A stretch of 64,000 nt of DNA from Plesiocystis pacifica SIR-1 (GTDB taxonomy: Bacteria; Myxococcota_A; Polyangia; Nannocystales; Nannocystaceae), in NCBI RefSeq assembly GCF_000170895.1, contig NZ_ABCS01000013.1, positions 62,001-126,000 of the forward strand, read 5' to 3'. Of this stretch, positions 9,010 through 17,300 are shown in pieces. Both the position numbers and the translations under genes were made by a program. The first letter of the stretch is position 1. Each line of letters opens with the position of its first letter. Under the pieces are notes generated by a model. That model was not told the DNA's origin. It did not search any database and saw nothing but the letters and a program-made list of their open reading frames with translations.

Positions 9010-9069
9010 CATCGGAGAAGTCAGCTCGGCGAAAAGACCAAGCGAGGTGTCGTGAGGACTTCTCCGATG
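9010..9069. repeat. Perfect 13-bp inverted repeat
   Basis: CATCGGAGAAGTC at 9010-9022 is repeated inverted at 9057-9069, with a 34-nt spacer. It sits between convergent gene ends right after R1. It lacks a T-run, so it is not a standard terminator, but it could form a stable 3' hairpin for either transcript. Confidence 0.65.
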
Positions 9070-9077
9070 TCCTGCTG

Positions 9078-10754
9078 CTAGAGCTCGCTGGTGTCGAACA
9101 CCAGCAGCCGGAGCTCGAGGGCCTCCACGGGCTCGCGCTCGGAGCCGCGGGCGATCTCGAAGGCGAGCCCGAGGCGCTCGCCGAAGGCCCCGAGGCCGAG
9201 GTCGCGGCCGAAGTGGGGCTCGCCCTCGGCGACCTGCCCGAGGGGCAGGAGCACCGAGCTCGTCGACGCGCCCTCGGGCGTGAGCGCCTCGAGGTGGAGC
9301 ACGGCGGTCGCGTCGATGGTGGAGCTGCGCGCGCAGTTGCCGTTGACCAGCGCGTAGGTGTGCACCACGTCGGCGGTGGTGATGATCCAGCTGACCCACA
9401 CCCGCCCGTCGGCGGTCTGGGCGATGTCGTGGGCTCCGTGCTCGCGCCCCGAGACCGTCTCCACGCAGGGGCCGGGGCACTCGCCTTCGACCGGCGGCGG
9501 GAGCCAGGGGCAGGTGAGGTCCAGCGGCGGGCTCCCGGGGATCGCGCTCTCGATGTGGCCCTCGTAGCCGTCGATGGACAGCAGCGTGAGCCCGTCGAAG
9601 CGCCCGCGCAGCACGGACAGGGTCGGGGCCTGGGGGGCGAGGTAGGGGCGCGGCGGTCGAGGGACCAAGGTGGGCTGGCCGCCGGGGTAGGTCGCGGAGT
9701 CGTCAGCGCCGACGTCGACGTCGGGTCCCTCCCCAGGCAAGTAAAAGGAGATCCAGTGGGCGGCCTCGTCCCCGTAGTCGTAGTTGGAGTTGAGCACGAA
9801 CACGCGATCGTCGGCGGTCAAGCCGTAGGCGATCGGGCCCGACTGGGCGTCGGCCGAGCCGATGCCCAGCGGCGACCAGGTCTGCTCGTCCCCGGGGTCG
9901 GGACTCCACCAGTAGTAGTTGTAGCCGCTGAAGTCGTCGGCGGGGGGGTGGCGGCGGACCGCGAAGTTCAAGACGTCGTCGCCGTCGACCATCGGCCGGA
10001 CCAGGAAGTGGCCCGAGCTGGTGCCCGGCGGATCGGGGATCGGGTCGTACTGCCAGCCGCCCTCGACGCGGTGGACGTAGGCGAGCTCTTCGGTCGTGCG
10101 GTAGAGCCGGCCAGCGCTGTCTTGCCCGCTGAACCGGAGCCCGGGGAAGGGGGCGACGTGCGCGAGACCGTCGGCGTCGCCGATGAACGAGAACTTCTTG
10201 GCCCACCAGTGGTCGACCGCAAAATTCATGAACACCCGCTCGTCGCTCAGGCCGAGCTCGGGGCCGCGGGTGACCTGCTCGACGCCCGCGCAGGCGATCA
10301 CGTAGTCCATGACGACCGGGCAGGGCAGGTCCGCGCAGAGCTCCTCGTGGTCCCCGAGGGTGACGGCGCAGGGGACGTCGGGGGGATCTTGATCGGGGAA
10401 GAACTCGGGCTCGATCGGCGGCTCGCCGCCGTCTTCGTCGCTGCTCTCGTCGGAGTCGGAGTCGGAGTCGGAGTCGGAGTCGGAGTCGGAGTCGGAGTCG
10501 GAGTCGGTATCGGAGTCGGTATCGGAGTCGGAGTCGGAGTCCGTGTCGCCGGTAGTCGTCGTGTCGCCGTCGGTGGTCGTCCCGTCGTCGTCGTCGTCGT
10601 CGGTCGTCGTGTCGGCGTCGTCTTCGCCGTCTCCGCTCCCTTCACTCTCCTCGTCCCCGAGGGCCTCGTCGCTGTCTTTACCGACCTCGTCGGTCCCACA
10701 AGCGACGGTGAACAGCAGCGCCGACATCCCAGCAACCCACGCGCATCTCCTCAT
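9078..10754 (-). CDS. Secreted lipoprotein with SD-repeat linker
   Basis: A 558-residue protein starting MRRCAWVAG with lipobox FTVAC. Directly after lipidation comes an acidic stretch with about 25 Ser-Asp/Thr-Asp dipeptides, like the stalks of Sdr surface adhesins, then a globular domain of about 430 residues. That domain is rich in Trp, Tyr and Gly and has motifs such as DHWWAKKF and WISWII-like segments that suggest a beta-propeller or lectin-like fold, not an identified enzyme. The start at 10754 is preferred over 10790 because it gives a canonical signal peptide, with a TATGCT box 6 nt upstream. Ligand and role unknown. Confidence 0.7.
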   Translation of the reverse strand: MRRCAWVAGMSALLFTVACGTDEVGKDSDEALGDEESEGSGDGEDDADTTTDDDDDDGTTTDGDTTTTGDTDSDSDSDTDSDTDSDSDSDSDSDSDSDSDSDESSDEDGGEPPIEPEFFPDQDPPDVPCAVTLGDHEELCADLPCPVVMDYVIACAGVEQVTRGPELGLSDERVFMNFAVDHWWAKKFSFIGDADGLAHVAPFPGLRFSGQDSAGRLYRTTEELAYVHRVEGGWQYDPIPDPPGTSSGHFLVRPMVDGDDVLNFAVRRHPPADDFSGYNYYWWSPDPGDEQTWSPLGIGSADAQSGPIAYGLTADDRVFVLNSNYDYGDEAAHWISFYLPGEGPDVDVGADDSATYPGGQPTLVPRPPRPYLAPQAPTLSVLRGRFDGLTLLSIDGYEGHIESAIPGSPPLDLTCPWLPPPVEGECPGPCVETVSGREHGAHDIAQTADGRVWVSWIITTADVVHTYALVNGNCARSSTIDATAVLHLEALTPEGASTSSVLLPLGQVAEGEPHFGRDLGLGAFGERLGLAFEIARGSEREPVEALELRLLVFDTSEL

Positions 10755-10760
10755 CGGACC

Positions 10761-10766
10761 AGCATA
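10761..10766 (-). promoter_or_regulatory. -10 element for the SD-repeat lipoprotein
   Basis: On the minus strand TATGCT ends 6 nt before the ATG at 10754, in a leaderless arrangement. Confidence 0.5.
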
Positions 10767-10835
10767 CGATCGCGGTGGGAGAGCTGCCACTCGGTCCCGC
10801 CTCGGCTCCTGGAGAGCACGACAGGGCGAGCTCGC

Positions 10836-12107
10836 TCAGCGCGACAGCTGCTTGCCCAGCTGCTTGCGCTGCGCCTCGTTGAGCTCGAAGGCCTCGGCGA
10901 ACAGGGTCTCGACCGGCTCGGGGCCGCCCTCGAGGGCGCCGGCGAGCAGCTGAAAGAGCAGGCGCTTGGACTTGCTCTTGGGCTTGCGCAGCTCCGGCGC
11001 CCGCTCCTCGGCCTCGTTGGCGAGCAGGTCGAAGGCGCGCTGCTGGAGGCTGGGCTTGGCGCCCTTTTTGAGCTCGGGGAAGGGGTAGACGCCCTGCTTG
11101 CGCCAGGCCTTCACGCGGGCGGCGGTGGCCCGGGGCGAGGTCTTGTCCTGGTAGTCGATGAGCTCCTCGCGGGCGGCGTGGACGAGGGCGCGGACCCCGG
11201 GGTGCAGGTCGCCGAGGCTCAGGGCGCCCTCTTCGTGCAGCGCCTCGATGGCCGCGCCGCGCAGGTGCAGGGTGAAGCGGCGGTTTTGGGTGTTCACGCC
11301 CAGGGGCAGCTCGCCGAGGGCGAAGCCGTCGGCGCTGCCGAGGAAGATCCCGCGGCTGCCCTTCTTGGACCACTCGACGATCTCGAGGGCCACGCTGAGG
11401 GTCTCGCCGCCGACCTCGACCTCGACCTCGCTGGCCTGGGTGGCCGCGATGATCGACTTGGGGTCGAGGGTCTGGCCGTCGTAGACCAGGGTCACCCCGG
11501 GGTAGTTGACGAGGTAGAGCGCGAACTTGTCGAGCATGGCCGCGACCGCGTCGGCGCCGACGAGGCCGTGCACGCTCTCGGGGATCTCCGAGACGGTCAC
11601 CGTCGTGCCGAGGGCGACCTCGCCGCGGGGCGCCAGCCCGGTGATCTGGAAGCGATCGATCTTCGCCTCGGTCGTCTCGACGGTGCAGCTGTGGTGGTTG
11701 CCGTCCTCGTCCTGGGTGACCGAGGTCCACGCGACCACCGGGCCGAGGGCGAAGGCGGCGAAGCGGCCCTTGCCCTCTTTGCCGTGGAGGCGCCGGCCCT
11801 TGGCGGTGGCCTCGACCTCTTGCTTCCACGAGCCGCCCAGGCGCTCGAACACCTCGAAGGCGCGCTGGGGCGTGAAGCCCTCGCCGTCGTCGATGACCGA
11901 GACCCGCTCGATGCCGCCGAACAGGTTCTTGTCGAAGGCCACCTCCACGCGGGTCGCGTCGGCGTCGAGGCTGTTCCAGATCAGCTCCTGGATGGCCTGG
12001 AGCGGCCGGCGTGCTTTCGAGAGCTTGCGCAGGTGGTCCTTTTGGACCGAGACCTCGACCTGCTTGGAGACTTTCTTCTTGCGCGGCACGGCCGCGGAGT
12101 CTCGCAC
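10836..12107 (-). CDS. GHKL/Hsp90-fold ATPase, possibly truncated
   Basis: A 423-residue cytoplasmic protein with an N-terminal Bergerat ATP-binding fold: N-box ELIWNSLDADA (about 41-51, Asn45), G1 box DDGEGF (73-78) and a Gly-rich lid HGKEGKGRF (108-116). The middle part (QNRRFTLHLRG and a WRKQGVYPFPE segment) matches a family of large stand-alone ATP-binding proteins that recall MORC/Hsp90 ATPases. From memory these usually continue several hundred residues past the point where this one stops, so a 3' truncation is possible. The GTG at 12107 is used; a GTG at 12089 (VPRKKKVSK) is equally plausible. Function unknown. Confidence 0.65.
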   Translation of the reverse strand: MRDSAAVPRKKKVSKQVEVSVQKDHLRKLSKARRPLQAIQELIWNSLDADATRVEVAFDKNLFGGIERVSVIDDGEGFTPQRAFEVFERLGGSWKQEVEATAKGRRLHGKEGKGRFAAFALGPVVAWTSVTQDEDGNHHSCTVETTEAKIDRFQITGLAPRGEVALGTTVTVSEIPESVHGLVGADAVAAMLDKFALYLVNYPGVTLVYDGQTLDPKSIIAATQASEVEVEVGGETLSVALEIVEWSKKGSRGIFLGSADGFALGELPLGVNTQNRRFTLHLRGAAIEALHEEGALSLGDLHPGVRALVHAAREELIDYQDKTSPRATAARVKAWRKQGVYPFPELKKGAKPSLQQRAFDLLANEAEERAPELRKPKSKSKRLLFQLLAGALEGGPEPVETLFAEAFELNEAQRKQLGKQLSR

Positions 12108-12226
12108 ATTGCGATCGCGTGTCTAGTCCCCTGGCTCAGGGATTACTTCCATGAGTCCAGGGCACAGGAGGGCTTGGCCCGACCGCCGGGGAGAGGGATC
12201 CGAGACGGCTTTGCCGGCACGGGGGA

Positions 12227-12242
12227 GGGCCTGCGAAGGCCC
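12227..12242. other. GC hairpin with GNRA loop in intergenic region
   Basis: A 6-bp stem GGGCCT/AGGCCC closed by a GCGA tetraloop between two minus-strand genes. There is no T-run. It may stabilise the upstream gene's mRNA 3' end. Confidence 0.4.
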
Positions 12243-12272
12243 CCCATCGGGACGAGCGTCTCCCGCCCTGCG

Positions 12273-12863
12273 CTAGGGTCGCGCTTCGCTGTCGTCCTCA
12301 ATCCAGGCGACCAGCGCCCGAATCTCGGCGGCCGTGGCTCCGTCGGCAGCCTCGCCGTCCTCGAGCTCGCGCACCTGGCCGAGCTGGGCTGCGGCGACTT
12401 CGAGCTCGTCCTCGATGGCCTCGAGGGCCTCCTCGACCCCGGGGCCCTCGAAGGCCTCGCTGTCGGCCGCGAGCGCGCGAAGGTCTTCGTCGAGCTCGAG
12501 CACGCGCTCGTCGAGGGTCCGGCGGGCGCGGCCGAGCTCGCGCCAGGCTCGGGCCTCGGGGCTTGGGGACGCGCTGGGCTGGGGCGCGGGCGGGCTGGAC
12601 GAGGGTCGGGGAGTCGGGCCGAGCGAGCGAGGGCGGGTCGGCGCGGATGGATGGGGCGCGCTGCGGGTGGACGTCGAGGGGGACGCGGAGGCGTGCCCCA
12701 GCGTGGGCTGGTCCCGGTCCCGGCCTTGGTCGAGGCCCAGCGGCGCGAGCCCGAGGGCCAGCAGCGCCAGACCGAGCCCGAGCACGCCCGCTTGGCGGCG
12801 AGCGAGGCGTCGGGCCTGCGCGTCCCGGTGGGAGCGCGGCGGGGACGGGAGCAGCGAGAGCAT
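12273..12863 (-). CDS. Membrane-anchored coiled-coil protein
   Basis: A 196-residue protein with a basic N-terminus, a single Leu/Ala-rich transmembrane segment (about 26-46), a Pro/Ser-rich periplasmic spacer (about 55-102) and a C-terminal acidic coiled coil (about 105-180). This is a tether-plus-coiled-coil design with no catalytic motif. It ends about 165 bp before the ATPase gene start and follows the small secreted protein gene on the same strand. Function not recognised. Confidence 0.55.
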   Translation of the reverse strand: MLSLLPSPPRSHRDAQARRLARRQAGVLGLGLALLALGLAPLGLDQGRDRDQPTLGHASASPSTSTRSAPHPSAPTRPRSLGPTPRPSSSPPAPQPSASPSPEARAWRELGRARRTLDERVLELDEDLRALAADSEAFEGPGVEEALEAIEDELEVAAAQLGQVRELEDGEAADGATAAEIRALVAWIEDDSEARP

Positions 12864-12904
12864 GGGGCGCGTCCTCGTGTTGCGTCAGTTGGGGGTGGCG
12901 GGGG

Positions 12905-13342
12905 TCAGCAAGGGACCTGAACGATCGCGTTGTGGTAGGCGACCATGCACATCTTCTCGCTGCTGTTGAAGTCGTCCTCGCGCCCCTTTTGGGTCACGAC
13001 GTCGTCGAGGGACGCGAAGGGGACGTGGAACCAGGCGTTGTTGACCCCGTAGTAAAACTGAATCCACCAGTCGCCCGTCGAGCACTTGCTCGAGGTGACG
13101 TTGGTGGTCCGCTTGGTCGACGAGAAGCTCGGGTAGGTGTCGGCGTCGATGGTCTTGGTCGAGCCGTCGCTCTTCTTGCAGATCCACTTGACCTTCCACT
13201 TGTTGGCGCTCGTGTTGTTGATCTTGACCTTGTACTCCTTGGCGTGGGCGGCGGTGCTGGCCATGGCCACGGGGGCCCCGGTCAGGGTCATGAGCAGGGC
13301 GGTGTGCACGGCGGTGATGCGAGTCTTCATGTCCAAGTTCAT
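12905..13342 (-). CDS. Small secreted protein with two likely disulfides
   Basis: A 145-residue exported protein. The start at 13342 (MNLDMKTRITAV) or at 13330 gives a clear Sec signal peptide with an Ala-rich cleavage site near AHA. The mature part is short, beta-rich (many Thr, Val, Trp, Lys) and has four Cys that could pair. The frame is open further upstream, but that part shows no signal features. No family recognised; size and fold suggest a small secreted beta-sandwich. Confidence 0.55.
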   Translation of the reverse strand: MNLDMKTRITAVHTALLMTLTGAPVAMASTAAHAKEYKVKINNTSANKWKVKWICKKSDGSTKTIDADTYPSFSSTKRTTNVTSSKCSTGDWWIQFYYGVNNAWFHVPFASLDDVVTQKGREDDFNSSEKMCMVAYHNAIVQVPC

Positions 13343-13910
13343 GGCCTCGCGCCAGCGCGTAGACAATGGACGGCGATCGCCCACCGGTGGGCTCTTTTTG
13401 ATCTGCGCCGAGCGTTGACGAGTCGACGGGAACCACTTTGTGGTGTGTTCTTTCGACTCACGGTGGTGATTGGCACTCGAATCCTGGTTGGCGAACGCAT
13501 TGTGAATCGTCACGAGGGCGCCGCGGCGTGGCGCGAGATCGGGTCGGGCAGGCCGACTTACCCGCGCACAGACGGGGGTGCAATCACCCCCTCTCAGGGC
13601 GTGGGACGGGGGGCCGCTGCGTCGGCCGGCCGGTGGCGACCGCCCGCGAGGCGGGGACCAAAAAGCCCCATGGTTGCGAGAACGTTCTCTGTATTGGTGT
13701 CAGCATGTATCCACACATGTATCGAATTGTTAATCGGCGCACTTGTTGATCCAAGGGTCTGGGCCGAGGGCACTGGGCCAGGCCAGGGGGGTGGGCTGGG
13801 TGTGCAGCAAAGAGCTCGGTTGACACTCTTTGGGCACCTGTGCCCTGCTATGCGCCCGTCCGTCGGCCGCCCATTGTGGCGCGTCGACGACCTGCGCATG
13901 GAGAAGTCTC
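13343..13910. other. Long intergenic region upstream of the Tc island
   Basis: About 570 bp that include an unusually AT-rich patch (about 13680-13750). The patch has a perfect 12-bp palindrome GAGAACGTTCTC at 13678-13689, an operator-like site, followed by two direct copies of CATGTATC near 13704 and 13716. A TTGACA hexamer at 13820-13825 may be a -35 box, but no -10 sits at ideal spacing. This is the likely promoter region for the Tc genes and has atypical base composition. Confidence 0.45.
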
Positions 13911-14366
13911 GTGTCGAAGCCCGCCGCTGATCGTTCCGCATTGCTCGTTGACCTCGAGGCCGCGTTCGCGGCCAACCCCGACCTGAACCTGAGCGAGGCC
14001 GGCGCGGATCTGTCGGAGGGCTCGGCCTTGCTCGAGCGCTTCGCCGACGCGGGCGAGGGCTTGATCGACATGCTCCGCGCCTATCAGCGAGTCGAGCGGC
14101 TCGTCGGCGAGGGGCAGCGCGAGCTGGTGTTCGGCCTGCTCGAGCGGGGCGTGGGCTCGGCGATCCACGTCGCGGCCATGCCCCTGCGCCGCTTCCAGGC
14201 TGACTTCGTCGACCTGTTTGGTGGGGACCTCGAGCGCGCGGCGGCGATCCACGGCGCGGCCAAGGCCCGGCGCAGCGCGCTGGTGCTGGCCTACGTGCGC
14301 GCCCGCCAGGGCCTCGAAGCGCACACCCGAGGCGCGACCACGGTGCAGGGCCACGGCGAAGGCTGA
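13911..14366 (+). CDS. VRP1-like helical fragment of a Tc toxin A protein
   Basis: A 151-residue protein. A GTG at 13911 is chosen because GGAGAAG lies about 5 nt upstream, whereas the longer frame has no ribosome site. The segment running from IHVAAMPLRRF to FGGDLERAAAIHGAA resembles the helical signature near the N-terminus of TcA and VRP1/SpvA proteins (role inferred). It ends 26 nt before the giant TcA gene and is probably translated with it. It may be a detached N-terminal module or a small accessory subunit. Recognition of the family is moderate, because the segment is short and divergent. Confidence 0.5.
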   Translation: MSKPAADRSALLVDLEAAFAANPDLNLSEAGADLSEGSALLERFADAGEGLIDMLRAYQRVERLVGEGQRELVFGLLERGVGSAIHVAAMPLRRFQADFVDLFGGDLERAAAIHGAAKARRSALVLAYVRARQGLEAHTRGATTVQGHGEG

Positions 14367-14392
14367 GTCAGCCGCGAAGGGAAGCAAGCGAC

Positions 14393-17300
14393 ATGGCGAT
14401 CAACAAAGACATCCCCAGCTATCGAGAGCTCTTCGGCGCCCTCGACCTCGAGACCAGCGACGCCGGCCGGACCGTGTTCTCGCCGGCGGCCTACCTCGCC
14501 GACCTCCTCCAGCTCATGGAGGACAGCTTCACCGACGAGGACTTCTTCGCGCGCCGCCCCGACGTGCGCGCCCTGGACCTCAACGGCGACAACACCTTCA
14601 CCGTCGCCCCCCACCTGAGCATCGTCAACGAGCTGCTCGAGCGCCACGTGCTCAGCCTGGCGGCCGCGGCCGGGCTCGAGCGCGAGGACGCCTACGCGGT
14701 CCTGCGCGAGGCCGAGGCGCCGATCGCCATGCCCTTCGACCGCGGCCACGAGCGCCTGAAGAAGCTGCTGGGCTTGTCCAAGCTGAAGCCCGCGGACTTC
14801 CAGCGCCTGTTCGAGCGCGGGGCCATCGACCAGGACCTGACCGCTCGCGAGCGCCTCGGCCTGTCCGAGGGCGCCTACGCCATGGTCACCGCGCCGGTCA
14901 GCGACGCGGCGGGCCTGCGCGCCCGCTATGGCCTCGGCGAGGGCGAGGGCTTCGACGCCCTGCGCGTGGTCGAGCGCTTCCTGACGGCGACGGAGCTCAG
15001 CGGCGCCCAGCTGCGCGAGCTGCTCTACGGCGAGCTGAGCCAGTCGGCCCGGGACAGCGGCGGCCACGTCGAGCGCGGCCAGGCCTCGGCCCTGTTCCCC
15101 AACGCCGGAGCTGGGGCCGCGCGCCTCGACGCCGACGAGCGCACGATCGTCGCGGCCGACGGCGAGTCGGCCCCCTCGCTGAGCTGGTTCGACCGCGCCA
15201 ACCGGCTGATTCGCCTGGCGCGCTGGACCGGGATCTCCCTGGTCAGCCTCGAGCGGGCGCTGCGGACCTGCGCCGGCAACCGCATCGACGCCGCGGGCCT
15301 GCGCCGCCTGGCGGTGATCGTCGAGCTGCGCGACGCCCTGGACATCGACATCGACCTGGCCTGCGCCCTGCTGGCGCCCGTCGACACCCTGGGCATCGGC
15401 GACGGCCTCGAGCTCAGCTCGCTGCGCGACCCCTTCAACCGGGTGTTCAACGGCCGCCACGCCCAGCTCGCGGAGCGCTACGTGGCCTCGCCCGGGGGCT
15501 ACGTCGCCGAGCCGCTCGCGGACTTCGAGGTGCTCTCGGCCTCGGGCGATCTGCTCAGCCTCGACAACAAGGCCTACCGCCTGCACCTGCGCCGGGCCCT
15601 GTCCCTGAGCGAGGCCGCGGTCACGACCATCGTCGAGCGCTTCCGGGCCCACGCCCAGGCCCGCGACGCGAGCACGAGCCTGGCGACGAGCCCCGACGCC
15701 CAGGGCCTGTCCCTGCTGTTTCGGGTCGCGACCCTGGCCAACGCCCTCGACCTCGACGTCAGCGAGCTCCTCGACATCCTCGACATCCTCGAGCTCGACC
15801 CGAGCGCGCGCAGCTCCGACGTCTACGCGCTGCTGATCCCCGGGGACGCCTCGGCGCCGACGAGCACGGCCGGCTTCGACGCCCACGGGGCCCTCGAGGC
15901 CGGGGCCGACGACGCGGCGATCGAGACCCGGGCGTGGCTCGTGCAGGCGATCGTGGCCATCGCCAGGTGGCTCCGAGCGGCCCAGCTGAGCACCGCGACG
16001 CTGCGCGTCCTGACCCTCGGGCCGACCCGGGACGAGGCCGCCGAGGAGCAGCTGCGGGTGCTGCTCGACGGCCTCCAGCACAGCTTCTCCGAGCAGGCCG
16101 CGAGCGCCCAGACCCTCGCCAGGGTCCTCGACCCTCGGACCGCGCGCTTGGTGTTCGACGGCGTCAGCGAGCCGGAGCGCGGGCTGACCTGGCCGGGGCG
16201 CCCGGAGCTGCTGACGGTCGAGGCCCAGGGCGTCCGCGCGGCGACCAAGGCGGCCCTCGACGCCCTCGACGAGCGCAGCCCCGAGGACTTCCTGGGGCTG
16301 GGCGTGGGCGCGCGGGTGGCCGCCCAGGTCCACGCGCACCTGGTCCACCGCGGCCTGCTCACTCCGACGGGGGCGCTGGCCGAGTCGACGCTGAGCGAGG
16401 CGGCCGAGGACTTCCGGCTGAGCACGGACTTCGACGAGCAGCGCGGCCCGCTGTTCGAGTTGATCGCGGCCCTGTTCCAGGAGGCCTACGCGGCCCAGGG
16501 CGTGCCCAAGGCCGAGGTCGAGCTCTCGCTCTACCCCTCGGACCTCGGCGCCCTCGCGCTGTCGAGCGAGGCGGTCGTCGAGCTCCACGCCAACTTGCAG
16601 TTCAACGGCCTCGTCGACGCCGACGAGCTGGTCCGCGACGCCGCGGCCCTGGTCGACGCCGGCTCGCTGAGCGAGGCCGCGGTCAACAGCCCCCTCGAGC
16701 GCCACGCGGCCCAGGTCCACGCCTACCTGCGCGCGGCCGTCGAGGACTTCCAGGCGGCCCCGCTCAGCGTCGACGAGGCGATGTGGCCAGCGCTGCCGCT
16801 GAGCGCCGAGGAGAAGACCCAGCTCGTCGAGAACCTGCGCTTCAACGGCCACATCGACGCCCACGGCGTGGTCGTCGACAAGCTCGCCCTGGCGGCCATG
16901 GCCATCGAGGACTTCGACCTGGCCGTGCAGTTCTACCCGCACCGGCGCGCGATCCTGGGGGCGCTGCAGGCCGCCATCGAGGGGCTGCGGCGCCAGTTCC
17001 TGGTGTTCACCGCCGACAGCCTCGAGCCCCTCGGCGACGCGATCGCGGCGGAGGAGGCCTACGCCCAGGTCGAAGCGGGTGAGGCGGGCGAGGACGCGCC
17101 CTCGACCTTCCTCCTCGCCGACGAGCTCGTCCGCGCCCGCGCGCGCGTGGTCAGCATCGAAGAGGCCGCCGCGCGCTACCGGCTCAGCCCCGCCTCGCTG
17201 GCCGAGCTGACCTTCTCCGCCGAGGAGTCCGCGGAGCTGCTCGAGGTCCTCGCCGAGGACGAGCTGCTGCTCGCCGACGGCGAGCTGAGCCTCGACACCC

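Noticed and set aside
9010..9069. The 13-bp inverted repeat as an intrinsic terminator
   Set aside because: The 34-nt spacer is long and no T-run follows on either strand.
10450..10560. The GAGTCG hexamer run as a non-coding satellite
   Set aside because: It encodes the SD-repeat stalk of the minus-strand lipoprotein in frame.
8976..12920. A 1314-codon plus-strand open frame
   Set aside because: It runs antisense to three real minus-strand genes, gives Val-Gly repeats where the SD repeat is read backwards, and has no recognisable domain.
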